NCBI GenBank assembly: GCA_024641085.1
Contig: JAHEDT010000007.1
Coordinates: 1-64,000 of the forward strand
DNA length: 64,000 bases
Direction: 5' to 3'
From: Geobacteraceae bacterium
GTDB taxonomy: Bacteria; Desulfobacterota; Desulfuromonadia; Desulfuromonadales; BM103
Shown: positions 53,460-62,824 of the stretch, piece by piece
Layout of the letters: the number at the start of each line of letters is the position of its first letter
Position numbering within the stretch: the first letter of the stretch is position 1
Program-made: the position numbers and the translations under genes
The notes under the pieces: model-generated
Databases searched by the model: none
Seen by the model: the letters and a program-made list of their open reading frames with translations, nothing else
Told to the model about the DNA's origin: nothing

Positions 53460-53972
53460 ATGTCCACGGAAGAATTGCCGAAAAATCCCCGGTCCCTGTT
53501 CGACCGCCTGCTTGATCAGATCAGCAAGTTCAGCATGATTTTCTGCGGTATCGCCCTGGTATTCATGACGGTTATTTTCGGCTGGCTGGTTTTTGGCCGC
53601 TATGTTCTCAATTCGACGCCGACCTGGGTTGAACAGGTGTCCCTGCTATTGGTTGTCTACATCGGCTTCATCGGCGCAGCCGTCGGCGTACACCGGAAAA
53701 CCCACCTGGGCGTGGCCGTGTTCTGGGAGATGAGCCCCGAACCGCTGCGTCGAATCTTCGACTTTCTGTCCTACAGTATCTTAGGTGCATTCGGCCTGAC
53801 CATGGTCATCTACGGCTACAAGCTGACCCTGTTCAAGTGGGATACCGACATTCCTCTTCTCCGTATCTCGGAAGGGTGGCGGTCTCTGCCGATCATGTTG
53901 AGCGGGGTTTTTGTCCTGCTTGCTTCCATAGGCCACCTGATTCACTTTTTCAAGCGCACTAACCGGAAATAA
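53460..53972 (+). CDS. dctQ: TRAP transporter small permease DctQ (system 3)
   Basis: The 170-residue protein has four helices and the DctQ motif FGRYVLNSTPTWVEQVSLLL, then YIGFIGAAVGVHRKTHLGVAV. An ATG at 53460 is chosen; a GTG six bases earlier is also in frame. It ends 18 nt before dctM. Confidence 0.92.
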   Translation: MSTEELPKNPRSLFDRLLDQISKFSMIFCGIALVFMTVIFGWLVFGRYVLNSTPTWVEQVSLLLVVYIGFIGAAVGVHRKTHLGVAVFWEMSPEPLRRIFDFLSYSILGAFGLTMVIYGYKLTLFKWDTDIPLLRISEGWRSLPIMLSGVFVLLASIGHLIHFFKRTNRK

Positions 53973-53990
53973 ACTGGAGATCTCTGATCC

Positions 53991-55268
53991 ATGGGCCTGC
54001 TCATCTTACTGGGGTTGTTCGCAATCAGCGTCATCATCGGCATGCCGGTGGCCTTTGCCCTCGGCGTCGCTGCAATCAGCGCCTTTATCTACGAAGGATT
54101 GCCGCTGATGATCGCTTTCCAGAGGATCATCTCGGGAATTTCCATCTTTGCCCTGATGGCCATCCCGTTCTTTATTTTTGCCGGTGAACTGATGTTCCAT
54201 GGTGGCATCGCCATGCGCCTGGTGCGCCTTGCCTCGTCTGCCGTTGGGGCCATGCGGGGTGGTCTTGGTGTCGTCAATGTGTTGTCCTCCATGCTGTTCG
54301 GCGGCATTTCGGGTTCCGCCATTGCTGATATCTCGGCATTGGGTTCCATCCTGATCCCGGTCATGAAAGAGAAAGGTTATGATGACGATTACTCGGTCAA
54401 TGTGACCGTCACCTCGTCACTGGCGGGGATCATCATCCCGCCGAGCCATAACATGATCATTTATGCTGTGGCCGCCGGCGGCGGACTGTCCATCTCCAAG
54501 CTGTTTCTTGCCGGGTTTGTCCCCGGGGTCCTGATGTGCCTGTGCCTGGCTGTGGTTTCCTACCTGGTGGCGGTCAAGCGGGGCTACACCTCCGAGGCCT
54601 TTCCCGGTTTTGTGATCTTGTTTCAGCATTTCATCACAGCCATCCCCGGGTTGATGACCGCAGTCATCATCGTTGGCGGCGTGCTCAGCGGCATCTTTAC
54701 CGTGACCGAGTCTGGGGCCTTTGGCACCATTTATGCGTTTCTTGTGACCATCATTGTGTACAGGTCTCTGACCTGGGAGAAATTCAGACTGGCCGTAGTC
54801 AACTCTATCAGAACGACCTCGATGGTGATGATCCTGATCGCCTGCTCGGGCGCGTTTGCCTACCTGCTGACTTTTTACCAGGTGCCTGAGAAGATGTCGG
54901 GTTTCCTGGTCGGCATTTCCGAAAATCCGATTATTATCCTGCTGATGATCAATCTGATGCTGTTGCTGCTCGGTATGATCATGGATATGGCGGCACTGAT
55001 TCTCATCTGTACACCGATATTTCTGCCAATCGCCAATTCCATCGGCGTCGATTCTTACCAGTTCGGGATGATTTTGTTGATGAACCTCGGCCTTGGGCTT
55101 TGCACTCCACCGGTGGGGTCGTGCCTGTTCGTCGGTTGTGCGGTCGGCAATGTCAAGCTTGAAGATGCGGTGAAGACAATCTGGCCGTTTTATATCGGCA
55201 TATTGGTTGCCCTGATGCTCGTTACATTCATCCCCGCGATATCCTTGACATTGCCTAATCTTTTCTAG
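53991..55268 (+). CDS. dctM: TRAP transporter large permease DctM (system 3)
   Basis: The 425-residue permease has DctM marks: ISVIIGMPVAFALGVAAIS, FGGISGSAIADISALGSILI, IIPPSHNMIIYAVAAGG and GLCTPPVGSCLFVGCAVG. It shares the operon with dctP and dctQ and is followed after 51 nt by the LarA-type gene. Confidence 0.95.
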   Translation: MGLLILLGLFAISVIIGMPVAFALGVAAISAFIYEGLPLMIAFQRIISGISIFALMAIPFFIFAGELMFHGGIAMRLVRLASSAVGAMRGGLGVVNVLSSMLFGGISGSAIADISALGSILIPVMKEKGYDDDYSVNVTVTSSLAGIIIPPSHNMIIYAVAAGGGLSISKLFLAGFVPGVLMCLCLAVVSYLVAVKRGYTSEAFPGFVILFQHFITAIPGLMTAVIIVGGVLSGIFTVTESGAFGTIYAFLVTIIVYRSLTWEKFRLAVVNSIRTTSMVMILIACSGAFAYLLTFYQVPEKMSGFLVGISENPIIILLMINLMLLLLGMIMDMAALILICTPIFLPIANSIGVDSYQFGMILLMNLGLGLCTPPVGSCLFVGCAVGNVKLEDAVKTIWPFYIGILVALMLVTFIPAISLTLPNLF

Positions 55269-55319
55269 CTGTCTGGTGCGTCATAAGCGGGACTATCTCC
55301 TGCTGAAAAGATCGAGCTT

Positions 55320-56576
55320 ATGGTCACAGGAAGAGGACATCGACATCAGGTTCTGACTGAAGGCGAGATCCGAGAGGTCGTAGAATCAGGACTCCCTCGT
55401 GAACTTTACCAGGGTAAACGCCTGCTCGTGTTGACGCCGGACGCCACCAGAACCTGCCCACTGCCGCTCATGATCTCGATCCTCCAGGATGTTGCAGGGC
55501 CGCTGGCGCTGCGGCTGGACTTCATGGTGGCTCTTGGATCTCACCAGCCCCTCAGCGAACAGCGAATCCTTGAGCTCTATGGGATTTCCCACGAGGCGCG
55601 CACAACAACCTATGCCGACACCCGGTTTTACAATCATCGTTGGGACCTTGACGAGACCTTCCGCCGGATCGGCCACCTCACCGCAGAGGAAACCGCCGAG
55701 TTGTCAGGGGGGCTGCTGCGGGAACAGGTCCCGGTTGATATCAACAAGACAATTTTTGACTACGACCTGATAGTGATCCTCGGGCCAGTTTTCCCTCACG
55801 AAGTGGTTGGGTTTTCCGGTGGGGCAAAGTACTTTTTCCCCGGTATTTCCGGCGGAGAATTCCTGCATTTCTTTCACTGGCTTGGAGCGGTGGTCACCTG
55901 TCCTGAGATCATCGGCGTGAAGGAGACACCGGTTCGGGCAGCGATCAACCGCGCCATGCAACTCGTGAATCTGCCAGTTCAGTGTGTCTCCATGGTGGTC
56001 AAGTCCAGGGAAGAACTCTCCGGCGTTTATATCGGCGGCTATCTTGATTCCTGGGCGGCTGCGGCCAGTTTATCAGAGCAGCTGCACGTGGTTTATAAAG
56101 AAAAACCTTTCAAGACCGTGCTCGGGGTCTGCCCGGAAATGTATGATGAACTGTGGACCGGCGGCAAAGTCATGTACAAGCTGGAGCAGGTTGTCGCCCC
56201 GGGGGGGACACTGATTATTTATGCGCCACACATCAAAGAGGTGTCCAGGACCTGGGGAAGGTACCTGGATGAGATCGGCTATCATACGGCCGGCTACTTC
56301 CTCTCCCGGCCTGGTCAATTCGGTCATATCCCCCGGGGGGTTCTCGCTCATTCCACCCATGTTCGCGGTATCGGTACCATGGAAAACGGCATTGAAAAAC
56401 CGCGCATTGAGGTGGTCCTGGCTTCATCGCTTACAGAAGAGCAGTGCAGGAAAATCAACCTGGGGTACATGGACTACCGGCATATTGATCTAGACGCCTA
56501 TAAAAATCGCGAAGAGGACGGGATTCTTTTTGTTGATCGTGCAGGAGAAATCCTGCACAGAGTGAAAAAATCCTGA
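55320..56576 (+). CDS. LarA-family (DUF2088) nickel-pincer racemase/epimerase
   Basis: The 418-residue protein is a LarA homologue. LarA of Lactobacillus racemises lactate with a nickel-pincer nucleotide covalently bound to a lysine. Matching elements here are TPDATR (Asp41, Arg44), GSHQP (His75), His160 in FPHEVVGFSGG, Lys170 ten residues on, and His186 sixteen after that, the same spacing as His174/Lys184/His200 in LarA. All key residues are therefore present. Homologues epimerise malate or aldonates, so a 2-epimerase for a sugar acid is likely in this cluster. The cofactor genes larB, larC and larE are not in the window. Confidence 0.88.
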   Translation: MVTGRGHRHQVLTEGEIREVVESGLPRELYQGKRLLVLTPDATRTCPLPLMISILQDVAGPLALRLDFMVALGSHQPLSEQRILELYGISHEARTTTYADTRFYNHRWDLDETFRRIGHLTAEETAELSGGLLREQVPVDINKTIFDYDLIVILGPVFPHEVVGFSGGAKYFFPGISGGEFLHFFHWLGAVVTCPEIIGVKETPVRAAINRAMQLVNLPVQCVSMVVKSREELSGVYIGGYLDSWAAAASLSEQLHVVYKEKPFKTVLGVCPEMYDELWTGGKVMYKLEQVVAPGGTLIIYAPHIKEVSRTWGRYLDEIGYHTAGYFLSRPGQFGHIPRGVLAHSTHVRGIGTMENGIEKPRIEVVLASSLTEEQCRKINLGYMDYRHIDLDAYKNREEDGILFVDRAGEILHRVKKS

Positions 56577-56605
56577 TTTCAGAGCTAACTTTGGGGAGTT
56601 GTACC

Positions 56606-58021
56606 ATGCAACCATTTCTTACTGAAGATTTCATGCTGCACACGGAGACCTCCAGACGGCTCTATCATGATTATGCTAAAAATCAGCCGATCTTTGACTA
56701 TCATTGCCATTTGCCGGTTGAGGATATTGCCTCTGATAAAAAATTTGCCAACCTCACCCAGATTTGGCTTTATGGGGATCATTACAAGTGGCGGGCCATG
56801 CGGGCCAATGGTATCGGAGAAGAGTACATTACCGGGGCAGCTTCCGATCACGAAAAGTTTCGGGCCTGGGCGGCAACCGTGCCGAAGACCCTTCGAAACC
56901 CCCTCTACCACTGGACCCACCTCGAGCTTAAAAAACCGTTCGGAATCGAGGGCGTGCTGCTCAACGCAGAGACCGCTGATGACATCTACTCGCGCTGCAA
57001 TGAAATGCTTGGTAAGGACCAGTTCAGCACCTGCGGCCTGCTCAAGCAGATGAATGTGAAGGTCGTCTGCACAACGGATGACCCGATCGACAGCCTCGAA
57101 CATCATCGAAAGATTGCCGCGGGAGGCTTCTGTGCGGCCAAGATCCTGCCAGCCTTTCGACCGGACAAGGCGATGGCCTTGGAAAACCCCGATTCCTACA
57201 ACAGGTATCTTGCCCTGCTCGAACAATCCGCAGGCTGCTCGATTACCACTTACCGTGACCTGGTCGGGGCGTTACAGGCTCGCCATGATTATTTTCACGA
57301 AAATGGCTGCCGACTTTCGGATCATGGGCTGGAACAACCTTATGCAGAGGACTTCACCGATCAAGAGATAGACAACATCTTCGCGCAGGTGCGTAGCGGC
57401 AAAGCCGTTGATGCAGCGAAAGTCTGCACATTCAAATCCGCCATACTGCTTGACCTGGCCCGCATGGATGCGCAGAAGAACTGGACCCAGCAGTTTCATT
57501 TCGGAGCTCTTCGCAACACCAACGATGCCGCCATGAAGAAGCTCGGCCCGGATACGGGATACGACTCGATCGGCGACTTTGAAATCGGCCGGCCGCTCGC
57601 CCGGTTCCTCAATATCCTCGCCAGTGAGAACCGGCTCGCCAAAACCATCCTCTATAATCTCAACCCGCGGGACAATGAACTGCTCGCCGCCATGACGGGC
57701 AATTACCAGGAGGGCTCTGCCCCCGGCAAGATGCAGTTTGGTGCCGCCTGGTGGTTCAACGACCAGAAGGAAGGCATGGAGCGCCAGATCAATGCGCTGT
57801 CGAACCTGGGGCTGCTGAGCCGGTTCGTTGGTATGCTGACCGACTCCCGCAGTTTTCTCTCCTATCCGCGCCATGAATATTTCCGCCGCATCTTGTGCAA
57901 CCTGTTCGGCACCGACGTGGACAATGGCGAGCTGCCCAATGACCTCGACCTCATCGGCAAAACCATTGCCGATATCTGTTACCACAACGCCCTGGGTTAT
58001 TTTGGGGTTGCACTGGACTGA
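56606..58021 (+). CDS. uxaC: Uronate isomerase
   Basis: From the ATG at 56606 (GGGGAG upstream) it has 471 residues, the normal UxaC length. It belongs to the amidohydrolase superfamily, with metal histidines in IFDYHCHLP (~24), CTTDDPIDSLEHH, and the C-terminal MLTDSRSFLSYPRHEYFRRIL with its conserved Asp and Arg. It interconverts glucuronate and fructuronate, and galacturonate and tagaturonate. The neighbours KduD and KdgK act downstream. Confidence 0.96.
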   Translation: MQPFLTEDFMLHTETSRRLYHDYAKNQPIFDYHCHLPVEDIASDKKFANLTQIWLYGDHYKWRAMRANGIGEEYITGAASDHEKFRAWAATVPKTLRNPLYHWTHLELKKPFGIEGVLLNAETADDIYSRCNEMLGKDQFSTCGLLKQMNVKVVCTTDDPIDSLEHHRKIAAGGFCAAKILPAFRPDKAMALENPDSYNRYLALLEQSAGCSITTYRDLVGALQARHDYFHENGCRLSDHGLEQPYAEDFTDQEIDNIFAQVRSGKAVDAAKVCTFKSAILLDLARMDAQKNWTQQFHFGALRNTNDAAMKKLGPDTGYDSIGDFEIGRPLARFLNILASENRLAKTILYNLNPRDNELLAAMTGNYQEGSAPGKMQFGAAWWFNDQKEGMERQINALSNLGLLSRFVGMLTDSRSFLSYPRHEYFRRILCNLFGTDVDNGELPNDLDLIGKTIADICYHNALGYFGVALD

Positions 58022-58068
58022 CACGGTCGTGACTGATCCCTGAACGGCAAATAATAGTCAATTAAAAT

Positions 58069-58096
58069 AGGGCAAAATACTTCATAATGCAGAACA
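58069..58096. promoter_or_regulatory. Candidate regulatory box A upstream of kduD
   Basis: A.GGCAAA.TAC.TTCATAAT with GAACAA follows the motif at 50951-50990. It lies 178 nt before the promoter with box B, against 186 nt at the other site. Confidence 0.5.
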
Positions 58097-58246
58097 ATAT
58101 ATGCTGAAATTTAAAAGTCTGTGGTTTGGTTGTTACGGTTCCGCGCGAGCCTGCAGAGAAAATATCTATCAGGCTGATTAAATGGGCTTTGTTGGTGAAA
58201 TAAGGATTTTTCTGAAATCTGTTTTAGCCGTTTTTGAAATAGATTC

Positions 58247-58277
58247 TTGTCATTATTCGGAAACCTAGTTTTGTATT
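58247..58277 (+). promoter_or_regulatory. Promoter with box B (GGAAACCTAGTTTT) for kduD
   Basis: TTGTCA (58247-58252), a 19-nt spacer containing GGAAACCTAGTTTT and a -10 TGTATT (58272-58277) mirror the promoter at 51137 with few changes. The rest of 58022-58347 shows no other clear signal. Confidence 0.6.
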
Positions 58278-58347
58278 ACGAAACAGTATTGTGCCCAACA
58301 ATTGTCAACCCAAGGTCTCTTTTGCAGGCCAGACAAGGAGTCGAAAG

Positions 58348-59115
58348 ATGAAAGTTCAGGAGATGTTTTCCCTAACTGGAAAGACCGCCCTGGTTACCGG
58401 AGCCTCCTCGGGAATCGGTCAGGGGATGGCCAAGGCGTTGGCCGAGGCTGGAGCCGATATTGTTACCCTGAGTCTGCCGCTGACAGGAGAGGATGAGACC
58501 GGTCGGATAGTCCGGGAAATTGGTCGCAAGTACCAGTATCTGCCCACCGATTTTGCCGATCGCCAGTCCCTTTACCGGAGCATCGCTCAAGTCAGGCAGG
58601 ATTGCCCCGTTATCGATATTCTGGTCAACAACGCCGGGACCATCATGCGCAAGCCGATCGCCGAACATCCAGACGAATACTGGGACAAGGTGATCGAGAT
58701 CAACCTCAGCGCACAGTTCATCCTGACCCGGGAATTCGGCAAGGAGATGGTCGATCGGGGGCAGGGGAAAATCATCTTCACCTGTTCCCTGCTCAGTTTT
58801 CAGGGGGGTGTCACCGTGCCGGGCTATGCAGCCAGTAAATCCGGGGTGGCACGGCTGGTTATGTCCTTTGCCAATGAGTGGGCGGTTCACGGGGTGAACG
58901 TCAACGGCATCGCCCCGGGCTACATCAACACCGCCAACACCCAGGCTCTGCGCGAAGATCCGCTACGCTCAAAGGCGATTCTTGAGCGGATTCCCGCCGG
59001 CCGCTGGGGGACTCCCGAGGATTTCGCCGGCCCGGCGGTGTTCCTGGCCTCTGCGGCTTCAAACTACATGAGTGGAGCGATCGTGGTCGTCGATGGCGGC
59101 TGGATGGGCAGATAA
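58348..59115 (+). CDS. kduD: 2-dehydro-3-deoxy-D-gluconate 5-dehydrogenase
   Basis: The 255-residue SDR has TGASSGIGQGMAKALAEAGAD (~18-38), NNAGTIMRKP (~95), Ser and YAASK in the catalytic region, and the KduD-specific VNGIAPGYINTANTQALR and GRWGTPEDFAGPAVFLAS. It reduces 2,5-diketo-3-deoxygluconate to KDG. CAAGGAG precedes the ATG and kdgK follows 25 nt later, so product and next enzyme are paired. Confidence 0.93.
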   Translation: MKVQEMFSLTGKTALVTGASSGIGQGMAKALAEAGADIVTLSLPLTGEDETGRIVREIGRKYQYLPTDFADRQSLYRSIAQVRQDCPVIDILVNNAGTIMRKPIAEHPDEYWDKVIEINLSAQFILTREFGKEMVDRGQGKIIFTCSLLSFQGGVTVPGYAASKSGVARLVMSFANEWAVHGVNVNGIAPGYINTANTQALREDPLRSKAILERIPAGRWGTPEDFAGPAVFLASAASNYMSGAIVVVDGGWMGR

Positions 59116-59140
59116 CTTTATTTCATCGCGGAGATTTTTT

Positions 59141-60241
59141 ATGAGCGTTCTGAAGGTAAAATCGGCAAACCAATGTCGCTTTGACATCCTCTCCCTTGGC
59201 GAAGTCATGCTGCGTCTCGACCCTGGCGAAGGGCGCATCCGTACCACCCGCCAATTTAGCGCCTGGGAAGGCGGAGGAGAATACAACGTGGCCCGTGGGC
59301 TGCGTCGCTGTTTCGGGCAGCGCGCGGTGCTGGTCAGTGCCTTTGCTAAAAATGACGTCGGTCTGCTCATGGAGGATCTGATTCTTCAGGGCGGCGTTGA
59401 CACATCGTTGATCAAGTGGGTTGCTTATGACGGCATCGGCCGGACGGTGCGCAACGGCCTGAACTTCACCGAACGCGGTTTTGGTGTCCGTGGCGCCGTG
59501 GGCTGCTCCGACCGCGGCAATACCGCGGCCTCTCAGCTTAAAAAAGGCGACGTCGACTGGGAGCATATTTTCGGTGAGCTCGGGGTCCGCTGGTTCCATA
59601 CCGGCGGGATTTTCGCAGGGCTCTCTGAAACCACCGGCGAAGTCGTGATCGAGGCGGCAACGGTGGCTAAAAAACATGGCACCATGGTTTCCTACGACCT
59701 GAATTACCGGCCGTCGCTCTGGAAAGGATTCGGCGGCATCGATAAGTGCCGAGAGGTGAACCGGGAAATTGCCAGACATGTCGACGTCATGATCGGCAAC
59801 GAGGAGGACTTTACCGCCTGCCTTGGTTTTGCCGTGGACGGTGCCGATCACAACCTGACCGACCTGGATGTTTCCAAGTTCAAAAAGATGATTGCCAAGG
59901 CCGTTATGGAATTCCCGAATTTTAAAGCGACGGCTACCACGTTGCGCGGGGTCAAGACTGCAACCATCAATGACTGGGGCGCCATGTGCTGGGTCGATGG
60001 GCAATTCTACACCTCGGTGCAGCGGCCGGATCTGGAGATCATGGACCGAGTCGGAGGTGGCGACAGCTTCGCTTCCGGATTCATCTATGGTCTGATGAAT
60101 TTCGATGACCCGCAGTTAGCGGTCGAATATGGAGCCGCCCACGGGGCCCTGGCGATGACCACCCCCGGTGATACCACCATGGCCAGCCTGGATGAAGTGA
60201 AAAAGCTGGTCGGTGGCGGCGGTGCCAGGGTCGACCGGTAA
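59141..60241 (+). CDS. kdgK: PfkB-family 2-keto-3-deoxygluconate kinase
   Basis: From the ATG at 59141 (GCGGAG upstream) it has 366 residues, somewhat longer than the usual ~310. PfkB marks are SLGEVMLRLDPGEGRI, WEGGGEYNVARGLRRCFG and the catalytic DRVGGGDSFASGFIYGL (Asp base). An internal segment (~225-250) explains part of the extra length. It phosphorylates KDG to KDPG for Eda. A terminator follows. Confidence 0.92.
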   Translation: MSVLKVKSANQCRFDILSLGEVMLRLDPGEGRIRTTRQFSAWEGGGEYNVARGLRRCFGQRAVLVSAFAKNDVGLLMEDLILQGGVDTSLIKWVAYDGIGRTVRNGLNFTERGFGVRGAVGCSDRGNTAASQLKKGDVDWEHIFGELGVRWFHTGGIFAGLSETTGEVVIEAATVAKKHGTMVSYDLNYRPSLWKGFGGIDKCREVNREIARHVDVMIGNEEDFTACLGFAVDGADHNLTDLDVSKFKKMIAKAVMEFPNFKATATTLRGVKTATINDWGAMCWVDGQFYTSVQRPDLEIMDRVGGGDSFASGFIYGLMNFDDPQLAVEYGAAHGALAMTTPGDTTMASLDEVKKLVGGGGARVDR

Positions 60242-60353
60242 CCGAACCCAATGACCGGCAGCCCAGTCCGGGTGGAATGACAGATGGCCCCAGCCAGGAT
60301 TGCAATGGAAACCAACTGGGCAAGGTGTTATCGAAGATCTCCCTCGCTGATTG

Positions 60354-60384
60354 AAAAAGCCCGGCCGAATTCCGGCCGGGCTTT
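60354..60384. terminator. Bidirectional terminator between kdgK and porB
   Basis: AAAAGCCCGGCCG and CGGCCGGGCTTTT pair fully around a short AATT-centred loop, with A and T tails. It closes both convergent operons. Confidence 0.92.
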
Positions 60385-60403
60385 TGTCTGTCAGTGCATC
60401 GGG

Positions 60404-61309
60404 TTACTTGAACCTGTCCCGGTAGCCTGACCACCTCTGGTCGACTTGCGCCTGCAGGGCTGCAACCTGCTCATCACTGAAGGCCTTGAACCGGACCTGC
60501 ATCTCCAGATACTCGCGCACCGGCCTCAGGCCAGTGTTGCCGAGCTGCTGCAAAGACTGCCCGGTCAGCTGCATGCGGCCATCTTCGATTTCATAGAGGT
60601 CGAACAAGCCGGTTTCCACGGCCGCCCTGCCGAGGGCGACGGTCATGTGTTCCTCGATCCCCCAGCCGGGCGGGCAGGGGGTCTGCACATGCAGGTACTT
60701 CAGCCCTTTGATCTGCTTGGCCTTCAGTAATTTATCATGAAAATCGAGCGGATAGCTGGCCGAACAGGTTGCCAGGTAGGCCGGGTTGTGGGCAGCGATA
60801 ATAGCCGGTAGATTCTTGCCGACCTCGCTCTTCCCCGAAAACGGTGTTGTCGTGGTCAGCGATCCCTGCGGCGTCGTGCCCGAGCGCTGTACTCCGGTGT
60901 TCATATAAGCTTCGTTGTCGTAACAGATGTAAATGATGTCCTCGCCCCGCTCAAGAGCCCCGGAGAGGGCCTGAATACCAATGTCCGAAGTGCCGCCGTC
61001 ACCGGCCCAGGCCACGACCTGAGTCGGGCGGCCGAGCCGCCGCATGGCCGCTTTGACGCCAGTGGCGATCGCCGCGGTGGAGGCGAAGGTGCCGTTGAGC
61101 ACCGGCATCTGGGTGGCGGCGATCGGGAAGAGCCCCTGCATGACCGTGAGACAGCTTGGCGGGACCACGAAGATGCAGTCGCGGCCGAGAGCCTTGAGGC
61201 CGATACGGTAGAGGATGCTGAGACCACAGCCTGAGCAGGCACGGTTGCCCGGATGGACAAACTCTTCCTCGGTCAGGTTGAGGACTGTCGTTTTGGCCGC
61301 CATTTTCAT
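60404..61309 (-). CDS. porB: 2-oxoacid:ferredoxin oxidoreductase beta subunit
   Basis: The ATG at 61309 overlaps the porA stop (ATGA), giving 301 residues. It is the thiamine-diphosphate subunit: cluster cysteines in ACSGCGLSILY and later, the TPP motif GDGGTSDIGIQALSGALERG with YDNEAYMNTGVQRSG. With PorA it oxidises pyruvate, or a related 2-oxoacid, to acyl-CoA and reduces ferredoxin. Pyruvate is the end product of most pathways in the neighbouring cluster. Confidence 0.94.
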   Translation of the reverse strand: MKMAAKTTVLNLTEEEFVHPGNRACSGCGLSILYRIGLKALGRDCIFVVPPSCLTVMQGLFPIAATQMPVLNGTFASTAAIATGVKAAMRRLGRPTQVVAWAGDGGTSDIGIQALSGALERGEDIIYICYDNEAYMNTGVQRSGTTPQGSLTTTTPFSGKSEVGKNLPAIIAAHNPAYLATCSASYPLDFHDKLLKAKQIKGLKYLHVQTPCPPGWGIEEHMTVALGRAAVETGLFDLYEIEDGRMQLTGQSLQQLGNTGLRPVREYLEMQVRFKAFSDEQVAALQAQVDQRWSGYRDRFK

Positions 61310-62520
61310 AGTTGTAGTCCAATCCATTGCGGTACATCACTCTGCGCCGGGGGCAGAATTCTGTCTGGTGCACAGCTGGTTTTTGTCGTCTGGTACAGTG
61401 ACTCAGTAGGGATTTCGCGTCCGCCCAGGCCGACGATAAAGTTGTGCAGCTGCGGCCTCGACGGGTAAGGGTAGAGGGCCGATTTGATGTCACCGTAAAG
61501 AGCTCCCTGGCTGCCGTAGCTCAGCCCCTTCTCGTAGACCATGACGTGCTTGGCTGACTGCAGCGCCCTGGCCAGCATGGCCCCCGGGAAAGGTCGATAC
61601 ATCTGCAGGGCCAGCACACCGGCCCTGATCCCGTCATCCTGCCTCAGACGATCCACCACGACGCGGAACTGGTTGGCCATTGAGCCCATGGCGACAATCA
61701 CGACTTCGGCATCGTCACAGCGGTATGGATCGGTCACCGGGGCCCCGCCGCGGCCGAAATGCGTCTGGAAATCCCGGTCGATCTCTTCCCAGACCTCGAT
61801 TGCCATCCCCATCTCCTCGTGGAGGTTGTGGCGGAGATCCATGTATCCGCCGCGCTTGACGCCCTGCACATCAAGACGGGCGTCGGGCAGGGTGACCGTG
61901 TTCAGGCTTTCCGGATGCTCCGGGCTCAAGGCGTGCTTGTACTGGTAAGCGGGCAGGAACGCGTCAACCCGCTCGGCATCCGGAGGTTCGAAAGGCATAT
62001 AGGTGTGCGAAAGGTAATAACCGTCATAATTGACCATCACCGGGATATGGACCAGCTCGGCGAGGCGAAAGGCCTTCAGGGTCATGTCGACGATTTCCTG
62101 GTGGTCCTTGGCGAAGATCTGGATCCAGCCGGCATCGCGCTGACTGATGGCGTCCTGGTGATCGTTCCATACTGACCAGGGGGCTCCGATACCGCGGTTG
62201 ACGACGCACATGACGATCGGCAGGCGGGCGCCGGCGGCCCAGTGCAGCTGCTCGCTCATGTAGAGGAGCCCGTTGGAAGAGGTTGCGGTAAACGCACGGA
62301 CACCTGCACTGGCCGCACCGATGCACACGGCCATGGCGCTGTGCTCACTCTCCACGGCGACATATTCGGCATCCATCCTGCCGGCGGTAATCAGCTCGGA
62401 GAGCTTCTCGGTCACAGGCGTCTGCGGGGTAATCGGGTAAGCGGCAATGACTTCTGCGCGGGCCAGCTGCACCGCCATGGCGGCAGCAACGTTGCCCGAT
62501 TCGATGATGGCTTTACTCAC
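61306..62520 (-). CDS. porA: 2-oxoacid:ferredoxin oxidoreductase alpha subunit
   Basis: A GTG at 62520 follows AGGAG by 6 nt and overlaps the porD stop by 8 bp, so it is preferred over the ATG at 62547 (404 residues). Signatures are VIAAYPITPQTPVTEKLSEL, ESEHSAMAVCIGAASAGVR, FTATSSNGLLYMSEQLHWAAG and, at the C-terminus, VYEKGLSYGSQGALYGDIKSAL. It binds the 2-oxoacid jointly with PorB. Confidence 0.93.
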   Translation of the reverse strand: MSKAIIESGNVAAAMAVQLARAEVIAAYPITPQTPVTEKLSELITAGRMDAEYVAVESEHSAMAVCIGAASAGVRAFTATSSNGLLYMSEQLHWAAGARLPIVMCVVNRGIGAPWSVWNDHQDAISQRDAGWIQIFAKDHQEIVDMTLKAFRLAELVHIPVMVNYDGYYLSHTYMPFEPPDAERVDAFLPAYQYKHALSPEHPESLNTVTLPDARLDVQGVKRGGYMDLRHNLHEEMGMAIEVWEEIDRDFQTHFGRGGAPVTDPYRCDDAEVVIVAMGSMANQFRVVVDRLRQDDGIRAGVLALQMYRPFPGAMLARALQSAKHVMVYEKGLSYGSQGALYGDIKSALYPYPSRPQLHNFIVGLGGREIPTESLYQTTKTSCAPDRILPPAQSDVPQWIGLQL

Positions 62521-62824
62521 GCTCTGCTCCTTCGATAAAGTCTGCATCCGGAACCATCGCGATCGCCTGGACCGGGCATTCCTGGGCGCAGATACCGCAG
62601 CCCTTGCAGTATTCTAGGTCGATTTCCGGTTCGAGGTCCTTGCTGACGACGTTGTCGGGGCAGAGGAGCCAGCAGAGATGGCAGGCGTGTTTGCCGGCTT
62701 TGGCAGGGATGCAGCGGCTCATGTCGATAACCGGTCGCTCAACCCGCCAGGACCCGGTGCGACCTGCATCCCCGGGGCCGGAGGTGCTGGCAGAAGTCAG
62801 AATTTTAAACCTCGGATCAGGCAT
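62513..62824 (-). CDS. porD: 2-oxoacid:ferredoxin oxidoreductase delta subunit (2x[4Fe-4S] ferredoxin)
   Basis: From the ATG at 62824 (GGAGG 8 nt upstream) it has 103 residues. Two clusters are visible, an atypical one around HACHLCWLLCP and a classical CKGCGICAQECP. It passes electrons from the catalytic subunits to ferredoxin. The start overlaps the porG stop by 8 bp. Confidence 0.92.
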   Translation of the reverse strand: MPDPRFKILTSASTSGPGDAGRTGSWRVERPVIDMSRCIPAKAGKHACHLCWLLCPDNVVSKDLEPEIDLEYCKGCGICAQECPVQAIAMVPDADFIEGAERE

